DNA of 32,243 nt, taken from NCBI GenBank assembly GCA_013285965.1, contig JABDGQ010000008.1, positions 1-32,243 of the forward strand. Reading direction: 5' to 3'. This DNA is from Chlamydiota bacterium (GTDB taxonomy: Bacteria; Chlamydiota; Chlamydiia; Chlamydiales; Parachlamydiaceae). The notes beneath the pieces were generated by a model. It had not been told where the DNA came from. It was given only the letters and a program-made list of their open reading frames with translations, and did not search any database. This document shows, in pieces, positions 1-6,189 of the stretch (position 1 is its first letter; each line of letters begins with the position of its first letter). A program made the translations under genes and the position numbers.

Positions 1-1
1 A

Positions 2-64
2 ACACAAAAAAACATGCAGGAACAATTAAAAACAGGTTTTGAAACTTGCCAAAAAATAATTTAA
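2..64 (+). CDS. Possible C-terminal tail of a gene cut by the window start
   Basis: An open frame enters from the left edge and ends at TAA (62-64). It gives about 20 residues ending in ...ETCQKII. The composition is protein-like, but the stretch is too short for any family to be recognised, and it may be chance. Confidence 0.25.
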   Translation, partial: TQKNMQEQLKTGFETCQKII

Positions 65-306
65 TAGAATTATTTTTTAAATAAACTTTTTGATAATCTT
101 CTTTTTTAAGAAAAAACATTACGATAATTAGTTTTGTTGTGATATGTTAAACGGCTATAAGTTTTACTTTTAGCAACAGAAAATCATATTTTATGAAAGC
201 AGTATGTAATAACTATAATTAAAAATCAAGAAGTTGTTTTTTGTTTTCAATTACATTAATTTATTTGTTGTTGTTAAAGATTTTGTTTAAAAATTGTAAG
301 GAAACA
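65..306. other. AT-rich stretch with no recognised gene
   Basis: No open frame of note, no RNA gene and no clear terminator was seen. The stretch contains long A and T runs and low-complexity TTGTTGTTGTT. It ends where the kinase-derived fragment begins. Confidence 0.5.
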
Positions 307-383
307 CTAATTATCAATTTTATTTTTTAAAATGTTGTAGATACTTTTTGGCAAACGAATGATAAAAGTAGATCCTACTCCAA
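307..383 (-). pseudogene. Fragment of the 3' end of a sensor histidine kinase
   Basis: Read on the minus strand this encodes GVGSTFIIRLPKSIYNILK followed by NKIDN and a stop. That is the C-terminal tail of the complete histidine kinase at 3950-5746, which ends GVGSTFTIRLPKSIHNILK then NKIDH. Over about 70 aligned bases only about 8 differ. Nothing of the rest of the kinase is present: the similarity stops near 383, where an IS5-like remnant begins. This is best explained as the leftover of an old segmental duplication that was truncated by transposon insertion or deletion. The match is visible directly in the sequence; the duplication history is inference. Confidence 0.75.
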
Positions 384-395
384 GATTATTACTAA

Positions 396-545
396 CTCAT
401 GAGCAACGCTCTGTGGTACTAAATAACGACTGCGAATATCACGGATCGAAGCGGATCTTTGGAAATGTTTGCATTGCATAAAGACATTTTATCGGATGTG
501 TAAAACGTTCTTGTAAGCTGTTCTGCTTATGAAAAAATTATAACC
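396..545 (+). pseudogene. Remnant of an IS5-family DDE transposase
   Basis: The frame through TGG 414-416 reads NALWY-stop-ITTANITDRSGSLEMF, then ALHKDILSDV-stop-NVLVSCSAYE. This resembles the middle of IS5-family transposases, where a 'GLPHA...VTTAxVTDRxGAL' segment precedes a 'NVLxDGGY' segment. Two in-frame stops (420-422 and after DILSDV) and loss of the flanks show it is dead. The catalytic Asp of 'DGGY' is replaced (SCSAY). The family call is from memory of the motif; no terminal repeats were identified. Confidence 0.55.
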
Positions 546-560
546 CCCTGGTGCGATCGG

Positions 561-1309
561 TCACATAGGTAACACTTGATTCACCCACATAGGTAACACT
601 TTTCAGTACTCCCTAAATGCTTTATCAAATACAGGCCAAACATACTCTACTGTATGTTTATTCAGATGAATGCAGCTTATTAAATATCTTGAATAATTAT
701 CTGTTATAGTTAAAGGTTCATATTTTTTATCATCTCCTGTCAAAAACCATCCTTTTAGGTCTATCGACCATGTATCATTACAGTCAGTCAAATCTCCCAA
801 GGGGGCTGTTGCTGGAACCATACCTTTAATTCTTCGGCTGGTCACTAGATGATATTCTTTAAGAATTTCGTATATCCTTGCCAATTTTGATCTGGAAATC
901 GATCTTTAATTATAGCTAATATTTTTTTAGGTCACCATGTTAAATGCTTAAGTTTAAGATGTATAATTTCATCAATCTGGGTTGAGGAGTAAACGATTTG
1001 AGATTCTTTTCTAGCACGAGATTGATCACTTAACCCTGGTATTCCTTTTTCTAGAAATCTTTGAACCCATTTATATCCACTTTTCCTGCTAATTCCATAT
1101 TGTTTACATATATGCGACATTGTTGCATCGCCATTAATATAAGCTTGAACAGCCTTTAATCTTTGTTGATCCAAGTTGTATTTCTCCCATGCCATAATAC
1201 ACTCCTTTGGGAAAACCTTCATTTTTGAAGGTGTCTCTAAATGTATTATAAGCTTTTAGGAAAAGTGTTACCTATGTGGGTGAATCAAAGTGTTACCTAT
1301 GTGGGTGAA
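561..1309 (-). mobile_element. IS481-type insertion sequence, internally deleted
   Basis: The element is bounded by inverted repeats. The left end (561-603) and right end (1261-1309) each contain two tandem copies of a motif reading CACATAGGTAACACTT outside-in. The outer left copy is shortened. Tandem TGTTACC-type motifs at the ends fit my recollection of the IS481 family. The enclosed transposase is broken (see the pseudogene entry), and its reading frame runs straight into the left repeat, so the C-terminal third has been deleted. No clear target-site duplication could be read. The element could only move with a transposase supplied from elsewhere. Confidence 0.75.
603..1222 (-). pseudogene. 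Broken IS481-family transposase
   Basis: The N-terminal part (932-1222, start ATG at 1222) has a helix-turn-helix: ISRKSGYKWVQRFLEKGIPG, then LSDQSRARK. It runs to LKHLTW and then a TGA, where the family normally continues W-GPKKI. After the stop the frame continues PKKILAIIKDRFPDQNWQ, then shifts near 884-890. The second part (603-884) begins the integrase catalytic core: DTWSIDLKGWF carries the first catalytic Asp and DNYSRYL the second. The protein ends at AFREY exactly where the family would continue GLP...DNG...E, so the last catalytic residue is lost by a deletion that joins the gene to the terminal repeat. There are thus three lesions: a nonsense codon, a frameshift and a C-terminal deletion. 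Confidence 0.8.
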
Positions 1310-1310
1310 C

Positions 1311-1515
1311 TGGCCCCCCCTCTGTGTCCTCCGTGGGCTCTGTGGTAGTTTTTATTTTTGAGATTTATTTTTTTATACAAGAAGAATTTCAAGGGATATG
1401 ATACATCAAAAAGATTAAGAATAAAATGCAGCCTGTAGGGCTGCCATAGTCTTTGTGTTACACTTATTATGAAAAAATTATAAACTACCACAGAGCCCAC
1501 AGAGCCCACAGAGGG
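1311..1515. repeat. CTCTGTG/CACAGAG inverted repeat arms with a small hairpin between
   Basis: The left arm (1311-1355) is rich in CTCTGTG and TGGGCTCTGTGGTAGTTTTT. The right arm (1478-1515) is its inverse, with ACTACCACAGAGCCC followed by two more CACAGAG units. Such repeats commonly flank GxxExxY genes, and a broken one follows at once. Between the arms lies a GC-rich hairpin (GCAGCC 1428-1433, GGCTGC 1439-1444) followed on the minus strand by ATTTTATTC. It may be a decayed terminator. Confidence 0.6.
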
Positions 1516-1540
1516 GGTATAAATTATTCAGCCAATCTTT

Positions 1541-1916
1541 AAATGTATCAGAAGAGATAGATGGACGTGAAACTGGGTAATATTATAGGAGCTGCTATCG
1601 ATGTACATCGTGCATTGGGGCCTGGTTTACTTGAATCAGCCTAAGGAAGCTGCCTTCTTTATAAACTAAGGCTAAGGAAGTTAAAAGTTGAAGCGCAAAA
1701 ACCCCTACCCATCTTTTATAAAGATGTTATGCTTGACTATGGCTATCGTCTTAATTTGTTTGTAGAGGATCGGGTAATTACAGAAATTAAATCTGTGAGT
1801 GCAATACCCCAATACACGAAGCACAATTACTATCTTATGGAACTTGCGCTAGAGGATTACTTATCAATTTCAATGTAAAATATTTGGTAGAAGGCATTCC
1901 TCGAATGAAGATATAA
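1541..1916 (+). pseudogene. Degraded GxxExxY-family protein
   Basis: Several frames read in order reproduce a GxxExxY protein (PD-(D/E)XK nuclease-like family, function uncertain). They are NVSEEID, then IIGAAIDVHRALGPGLLESA with a stop (TAA) where Tyr of 'ESAYE' is expected, then VEAQKPLPIFYKDVMLDYGY RLNLFVEDRV-ITEIKSVSAI, then a frameshift to AQLLSY...GLLINFNVKYL and EGIPRMKI with a terminal TAA at 1914-1916. At least two frameshifts and one nonsense codon are visible. The family hallmark, an acidic 'DYGYRLNLFVEDRVITEIK' core, is intact. The gene lies between CTCTGTG-type repeats on both sides (1311-1515 and 1917-1965), a known association. It is not functional as it stands. Confidence 0.8.
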
Positions 1917-1965
1917 CCACTCTCTGTGTTTTCTGTCTGAACAGGTTGTAGGAAGTTTTTTTAGT
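1917..1965. repeat. Degenerate CTCTGTG flank on the right of the GxxExxY remnant
   Basis: CCACTCTCTGTGTTTTCTGT and the following GGTTGTAGGAAGTTTTTTT are a degenerate inverse of the 1478-1515 arm (AAACTACCACAGAG...). They close the GxxExxY unit on its right and abut the truncated MITE copy. Confidence 0.5.
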
Positions 1966-2066
1966 AGATTTGATTCCAAATTTTAAGAGCATATTGGCAA
2001 CTAGGCCCGAAAAATTTGGAATTAAAGATGCCAGAAAAGGCAATTTTAATAAATGAATGTGGTTTA
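1955..2066 (+). repeat. MITE-like palindromic repeat, copy A (both ends lost)
   Basis: It contains the repeat core TTTGATTCCAAATTTTAAGA, then GCATATTGGCAA, then the return arm AAATTTGGAATTAAA and GATGCCAGAAAAGGCAATTT. Both terminal TAGACTTCTTTC motifs are missing. Compared with copy B, the right end has lost the GGAAAGAAGTC block just before the shared downstream ATCAAGCC. Confidence 0.75.
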
Positions 2067-2172
2067 ATCAAGCCAGCCTCTTTCATTGTTAATGGCTCAC
2101 CTTCCAACTGCTTTTTCTTTACTAATATAACTGCATTTTGTTCCTGGCTTGCTCTTTCTTTGAGTTCATCTA

Positions 2173-2868
2173 TTAAGCTTCGTACATCGGTGGGGCTTCT
2201 GGTGCATCTGGCACTACTTCTTCATTTAATATAATCGGTTGCTGGACGGTTAGAGGAGAGTTGGCCGCAGCTTCTCTTGCTGCTCTTCGCTCAGCTATTT
2301 TTATTGCTTTTTCTGCTTCTGTGGCTTTTGATTTAACACTATCGATTTCTTCATTAGCAGCTTTTACTAATTTTAAAAATTTAATATTTGACCCAAAAGC
2401 TTCCTTAGCTTGAGCGTACGATGGTAATTCTTGATAATTGTCTACAGTTACATCGACTCCTAGCTTTTTTAGTTGCTCAATAGGACTTTCCTTAATTTGT
2501 GAATTTTGTCCTTGTAGTTCAGGATTCGCGGTTCTTCTAGCTAAGTTGGCATGATGTACTGCTTCTCTTCGCTCAGCTATTTTTCTTGCTTTTTCTGCTT
2601 CTTTTTCTGCATCTCTGGCTCTGATTTTAGCAAGGCATAATTCTAAATCAGGAGTCACATCGATTCCTAGCTTTTTTAGTTGCTCAATATCACTTTCCTT
2701 GATTTGTGAAGCCCTTCCTTGTAATTCAGCGTTTGCCGCTTTTGTAGCTAAGTTGGTGCGAAGTACTGCCAAAGGATCTACTCTTTCAGGACGAGATTCA
2801 ATTGGTGCTGGTCCTGGTGGTGGGAGTGGGGGGAGCGGTGGAGTGCCTGTTCCGTTTATAGTTGACAT
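2173..2868 (-). CDS. Proline-rich, coiled-coil protein with two internal repeats (tandem duplicate 1)
   Basis: A 231-residue protein of unrecognised family. Residues 1-30 are proline-rich (GTGTPPLPPLPPPGPAPIE). Two related segments follow (about 32-115 and 115-210), each with a 'N-AELQG-SQIKES-IEQLKKLG-DVT' block and an Ala/Glu/Lys/Arg-rich helix ending 'KIAERR'. The tail is acidic and proline-rich (EVVPDAPEAPP). There is no signal peptide or membrane segment. A GAGGT ribosome-binding site lies 6 bases before the ATG. After the stop another frame continues as a plausible helix (DVRSLIDELKERASQEQNA), so the present C-terminus may result from a frameshift. The paralog at 3263-3736 has a single repeat. 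Proline-rich plus coiled-coil architecture suits a secreted or scaffold protein in a host-associated bacterium, but this is conjecture. Confidence 0.7.
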   Translation of the reverse strand: MSTINGTGTPPLPPLPPPGPAPIESRPERVDPLAVLRTNLATKAANAELQGRASQIKESDIEQLKKLGIDVTPDLELCLAKIRARDAEKEAEKARKIAERREAVHHANLARRTANPELQGQNSQIKESPIEQLKKLGVDVTVDNYQELPSYAQAKEAFGSNIKFLKLVKAANEEIDSVKSKATEAEKAIKIAERRAAREAAANSPLTVQQPIILNEEVVPDAPEAPPMYEA

Positions 2869-3064
2869 ATTTTACCTCATATTTAGTTTGTTATATTGTT
2901 TATTAATAGTGTTCTTACTGCAATTGTTATTATATCAAGCTTTTGTTTTTTCAAGCAATTGTTTACTATCAAACATTTTAAATAATATTAATTTAAAATT
3001 ATTTAATTAATACAAAAACCTATAGTATTAGTTGAAAACAAGTTTTGGGATTTGCAAAAAATAA
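2869..3064. repeat. Upstream region shared by both duplicates
   Basis: This intergenic stretch is repeated almost base for base at 3737-3932, offset by 868 bases. Together with the genes it defines a tandem duplication. Each unit is MITE, gene, then upstream region. No gene is seen inside it. Confidence 0.85.
2929..2958 (-). promoter_or_regulatory. Sigma70-type promoter of duplicate 1
   Basis: On the minus strand there is a perfect TATAAT -10 (2929-2934), with TTGCTT (2953-2958) 18 bases upstream as a plausible -35. It lies about 60 bases before the start codon. The same bases are duplicated ahead of the second copy. Confidence 0.5.
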
Positions 3065-3232
3065 TAGACTTCTTTCGAAATTGTCTTTTTTTGGAAAAAT
3101 TGATGTTTTTTGAGCAGATTTGATTCCAAATTTTAAGAGCATATTGGCAATATGATATGGTCTTAAAATTTGGGATTAAAGATGCCAAAAAAGGCAATTT
3201 TAACAAATAAATGTAGTTTGGAAAGAAGTCTA
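3065..3232 (+). repeat. MITE-like palindromic repeat, copy B (complete)
   Basis: 168 bp running from TAGACTTCTTTCGAAA to TTTGGAAAGAAGTCTA, which are near-perfect terminal inverted repeats. A long stem is formed by TTTGATTCCAAATTTTAAGA (3119-3138) and TCTTAAAATTTGGGATTAAA (3161-3180), with a smaller palindrome CATATTGGCAATATG in the loop. A further inverted pair lies outside these (TTGTCTTTTTTTGG against CCAAAAAAGGCAA). No coding capacity. Ends beginning TA would fit insertion at TA by an IS630/mariner-type transposase, but no such transposase is in the window. Confidence 0.85.
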
Positions 3233-3262
3233 ATCAAGCCACCCTCTTTCATTGTTAATGGC

Positions 3263-3736
3263 TCACCTTCCAACTGCTTTCGGTGGGGCTTTTGGTGCAT
3301 CTGGCACTACTTCTATAATCGGATGCTGGACCGTTAGGGGAGGATTGGCCGCAGCTTCTCTTGCTGCTCTTCGCTCAGCTATTTTTCTTGCTTTTTCTAC
3401 CTCCCTGATCTTTGATTTAGCACTATCGAGTTCTTCATTAGCAGCTCTTTCCAATTGTAAAAATCTAATATTTGACCCAAAAGCTTCCTTAGCTTGAGCG
3501 TACGATGGTAATTCTTGATAACCGTCTACAGTTACATCGACTCCTAGCTTTTTTAGTTGCTCAATATGACTTTCCTTGATTTGTGAAGCCCTTCCTTGTA
3601 ATTCAGCGTTTGCCGCTTTTCTAGCTAAGTTGGTGCGAAGTACTGCCAAAGGATCTACTCTTTCAGGACGGGATTCAATTGGTGCTGGTCCTGGTGGTGG
3701 GAGCGGTGGAGTGCCTGTTCCGTTTATAGTTGACAT
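3263..3736 (-). CDS. Proline-rich, coiled-coil protein with one repeat (tandem duplicate 2)
   Basis: A 157-residue paralog of the 2173-2868 protein. The first 60 or so residues are nearly identical (MSTINGTGTPPLPPPGPAPIE, then RPERVDPLAVLRTNLA), with one PPL unit fewer. It has one 'AELQG-SQIKES-IEQLKKLGVDVT' block followed by YQELPSYAQAKEAFGSNI and the Ala/Glu/Arg helix ending KIAERRAAREAAAN. Relative to copy 1 an internal repeat is missing and a roughly 70-base deletion near the 3' end replaces the tail with KAPPKAVGR. It has the same GAGGT ribosome-binding site and promoter as copy 1. Function unknown. The copy-number difference implies either gain of a repeat in copy 1 or loss in copy 2. 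Confidence 0.7.
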   Translation of the reverse strand: MSTINGTGTPPLPPPGPAPIESRPERVDPLAVLRTNLARKAANAELQGRASQIKESHIEQLKKLGVDVTVDGYQELPSYAQAKEAFGSNIRFLQLERAANEELDSAKSKIREVEKARKIAERRAAREAAANPPLTVQHPIIEVVPDAPKAPPKAVGR

Positions 3737-3796
3737 ATTTTACCTCATATTTAGTTTGTTATATTATTTATTAATAGTGTTCTTACTGCAATTGTT

Positions 3797-3826
3797 ATTA
3801 TATCAAGCTTTTGTTTTTTCAAGCAA
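3797..3826 (-). promoter_or_regulatory. Sigma70-type promoter of duplicate 2
   Basis: A duplicate of the 2929-2958 site: TATAAT at 3797-3802 and TTGCTT at 3821-3826 on the minus strand, with the same 18-base spacing. Confidence 0.5.
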
Positions 3827-3932
3827 TTGTTTATTATCAAACATTTTAAATAATGTTAATTTAAAATTATTTAATTAATACAAAAATCTATAGTATTAGT
3901 TGAAAACAAGTTTTGGGATTTGTAAAAAATAA

Positions 3933-3943
3933 TAGACTTCTTT
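3933..3943 (+). repeat. Solo MITE end next to the kinase stop
   Basis: TAGACTTCTTT, the first 11 bases of the repeat, lies at the end of the second duplicated unit and 6 bases from the kinase stop codon. The rest of the MITE is absent. Confidence 0.6.
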
Positions 3944-3949
3944 AATAAA

Positions 3950-5746
3950 TTAATGATCGATTTTATTTTTTAAAATATTATGGATACTTTTTGGCAAACG
4001 AATGGTAAAAGTAGAGCCCACACCAATTTTAGATTCCAAGACGATGGAACCGAAGTGTTTCTCGACGATCGTTTTAACAATTGATAGGCCTAAACCTGAA
4101 CCACCCATTTTCTTGGAGCGGGCTTTATCGACAGTATAGAAGCGATCAAAAACATTTTCTTGATCTGCCTCAGAAATGCCCATACCTTTGTCCGAAATGG
4201 CAATTACAACTTCATCGGCCAATTGAGAAGTTTTTACTTCCACATGGGCAGGGGCGGAAGAATATTTAATGGCATTTTCGATTAAATTCATAATCGCTAG
4301 TTCTAACAAATTGTGATCGGCAATAATTGTAATATTTTCTTGTGTGGCGCTGCTAGCCAAGCCATTGATCTTAATATTGGCATCTTGAAAAACACCTGCT
4401 AATATTTTGCAACATCTAATGGCCAGTTCGTTGATATTGCACTCACCTAAGCGATGTGAAGGGATGTTTTCAACATCAGCCAAAGTTAATAAATCTTTGA
4501 TTAACGCTGTCATGCGATTGCAGTTAACCATAATTTTGCTAGTGATACTGTGTTGTAATTCCGCTGTTAAATTAGGATTATCGTGCAAGGTTTCGGCAAA
4601 ACCTCGCATAATGGTAATAGGGGTTTTTAATTCGTGCGAAGCGTTAGCTACAAAATCGCGCCACATTTCCAAAAGCTTATAACGATCACTTTTATCTTGT
4701 AAAACCAGTATGGCACCGGAGCTATCTTTTTTTGGAGCAGCTACGACATCTAAAAATATTTTTTTACCGTCACGGCAAATTTCTATCATCTCTGTTAACG
4801 GTGTTTTTTCTTCTTGGCAGCGAAGCAACAATTCTTCGCATTTAGTTTGCTTATAATCTGAAAAATTTACACCGACAAAACTGTTAATTGGGGAATTAAA
4901 TAACTTTGTGGCAATAGTATTGTTATAAATGACTTGCAAGTTTACATCGACTGCAATTACCCCTTCACCTAAAGACTCCAAAATAGCTTCTTTTTCATTC
5001 CGCTCCTGCGTGATAGTATCAATATGATTCTGTATTTTGGATGATAGACTATTAAGGGTAAGTGCTAACTTGCCAAAATCATCTTTAGAACTCATTCTTT
5101 TAATTTCAATGGCTGGTAGGATGTTTTGTAGACCTTCTTGGTAGGGTTTAATAGCAGTGATAATGCGTTGAATTGGGCTAGTTAAATGTTGAATGGCAAA
5201 CCATGTTACTAAGCTAAACATCAATAAAATGATGGTAGAGAATTCTAGAAAAGCAATTTCAAAATCATGAGTCATCTCTGATAAATATTGATAGGGAAAC
5301 GCGGTACGTAATACATAAGTGCGGCCATGAAAATCAAAACTTTTCCCTATGTAAGAAAATTTTTGATGTAATATTTGAGAATAATCTTCGTGATAACCGG
5401 TCCCTTTTTCAAAAGCTTGTAGCACTTCGGGGTGATCGACAACATATTCTTGACTAAATTTGGGACCTAATAAGCGTTTAGTGTGTGAATCATACAATAC
5501 TTTTTTTTCATCAGTAATAATGCTGCTGCGAAAAAACATTAGTCCTTTTAAATCTTTTAAGCGTTTTACCAGAGCTTCGTTATTAGGAGCTTCTTTAATT
5601 TTATCTATGATTTTGGAAGAGCGCGATTCAATGGCGTGAAAAACAATGCTATTTACCCATATTTTTACAAAAGCAAAGATTAAAATATTAAACACGATAA
5701 AAAGAGAGAGATAACTAATGATCAATTTTTGTCTAAAAGTAAACAT
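3950..5746 (-). CDS. PhoR-like membrane sensor histidine kinase
   Basis: A 598-residue two-component sensor that autophosphorylates on His and passes phosphate to a response regulator. There is a transmembrane segment at about 9-30, an extracytoplasmic sensor of about 130 residues and a second membrane segment at about 166-186. A HAMP-like linker (188-240) and a PAS-like domain (about 250-350) follow. The HisKA H-box is FVANASHELKTPI with His371. The HATPase has N-box NLIENAIKYS (Asn491), G1 box DKGMG (519-523) and G2 box GGSGLGLSIVK (548-558). Domain order and length match PhoR/WalK-type kinases. No response regulator gene adjoins it, so its partner is elsewhere. The 3' end abuts a solo MITE end, and a diverged copy of its last 25 or so codons lies at 307-383. 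Confidence 0.93.
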   Translation of the reverse strand: MFTFRQKLIISYLSLFIVFNILIFAFVKIWVNSIVFHAIESRSSKIIDKIKEAPNNEALVKRLKDLKGLMFFRSSIITDEKKVLYDSHTKRLLGPKFSQEYVVDHPEVLQAFEKGTGYHEDYSQILHQKFSYIGKSFDFHGRTYVLRTAFPYQYLSEMTHDFEIAFLEFSTIILLMFSLVTWFAIQHLTSPIQRIITAIKPYQEGLQNILPAIEIKRMSSKDDFGKLALTLNSLSSKIQNHIDTITQERNEKEAILESLGEGVIAVDVNLQVIYNNTIATKLFNSPINSFVGVNFSDYKQTKCEELLLRCQEEKTPLTEMIEICRDGKKIFLDVVAAPKKDSSGAILVLQDKSDRYKLLEMWRDFVANASHELKTPITIMRGFAETLHDNPNLTAELQHSITSKIMVNCNRMTALIKDLLTLADVENIPSHRLGECNINELAIRCCKILAGVFQDANIKINGLASSATQENITIIADHNLLELAIMNLIENAIKYSSAPAHVEVKTSQLADEVVIAISDKGMGISEADQENVFDRFYTVDKARSKKMGGSGLGLSIVKTIVEKHFGSIVLESKIGVGSTFTIRLPKSIHNILKNKIDH

Positions 5747-5857
5747 GTATGTGAGATTAATCCTAATTTTAATAATTTTGATTTGAAATACGATATGTAT
5801 ATTTTTATAATTTTCACTCTTTTTATCAATGCTTTTTTAATTATTTTAATTTTTTTC

Positions 5858-5873
5858 TTCCGAAAGAAGTTAG
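5858..5873 (+). repeat. Diverged solo MITE end upstream of the kinase
   Basis: TTCCGAAAGAAGTTAG differs from the MITE right end TTTCGAAAGAAGTCTA at three positions. No interior sequence accompanies it. Confidence 0.4.
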
Positions 5874-5939
5874 CCCAATAAATGCTATAATTGAGTGGCA
5901 AGGACTGGGCCACAGCTTTTAAGACTAAATCAAGGACAC

Positions 5940-5956
5940 TTGGTACAATTCTTGCA
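5940..5956 (+). promoter_or_regulatory. Candidate sigma54 (-24/-12) promoter
   Basis: TTGGTACAATTCTTGCA has the GG (5942-5943) and GC (5954-5955) dinucleotides exactly ten bases apart. It is close to the TTGGCAC-N5-TTGCA consensus. It points toward the large paralog at 6190, with a leader of more than 200 bases. A single match of this kind can occur by chance. Confidence 0.3.
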
Positions 5957-6084
5957 TATTAACCTGAAAGTTTAGGTTATTATCTAGTATTGCATAATTT
6001 GTAAGCAAAAAATTATTATGCATCCATATTCTACTTATTAAAATAAAAAAAATGCAAACATTAATTAAAAATTAAATGTTTTTG

Positions 6085-6090
6085 TATAAT
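6085..6090 (+). promoter_or_regulatory. -10 box upstream of the first large paralog
   Basis: TTTTTGTATAATAAAA contains a perfect TATAAT about 100 bases before the start codon. No convincing -35 is seen. A similar TTTTTGTATAAT string precedes the second paralog (8862-8867). Confidence 0.4.
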
Positions 6091-6189
6091 AAAACAAACA
6101 ACACTGATAGAATTAAATTAAAAGATCTGTTGATTTGTAGTTTAATTAAAATCAAATTAGCTTAATTAACTTCTTGGAGGAGGTGTTTC

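Larger units (their letters stand above)
5747..6189. promoter_or_regulatory. Divergent control region between kinase and first large paralog
   Basis: No gene is supported here. A diverged MITE end lies at 5858-5873 (TTCCGAAAGAAGTTAG). A possible sigma54 site is at 5940-5956. A TATAAT box is at 6085-6090. A very strong ribosome-binding site GGAGGAGGT lies at 6176-6184, ahead of the ATG at 6190. A short AACCT...AGGTT hairpin lies near 5960-5980. Confidence 0.55.

Noticed and set aside
1297-1509. Minus-strand open frame of 70 codons across the CTCTGTG arms
   Set aside because: It reads through inverted repeats and a hairpin flanking the GxxExxY remnant; no homology recognised and no start signal.
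2016-2234. Plus-strand open frame of 72 codons
   Set aside because: It covers MITE copy A and the antisense of the duplicated gene; no ribosome-binding site and no protein-like features.
3003-3206. Minus-strand open frame of 67 codons
   Set aside because: It lies within MITE copy B and the shared upstream region; the repeat is non-coding and the frame is not kept in other copies.
5722-5913. Minus-strand open frame of 63 codons overlapping the kinase start
   Set aside because: Lys/Ile-rich from AT-rich DNA, in a different frame from the kinase, with a MITE end inside it; no coding evidence.
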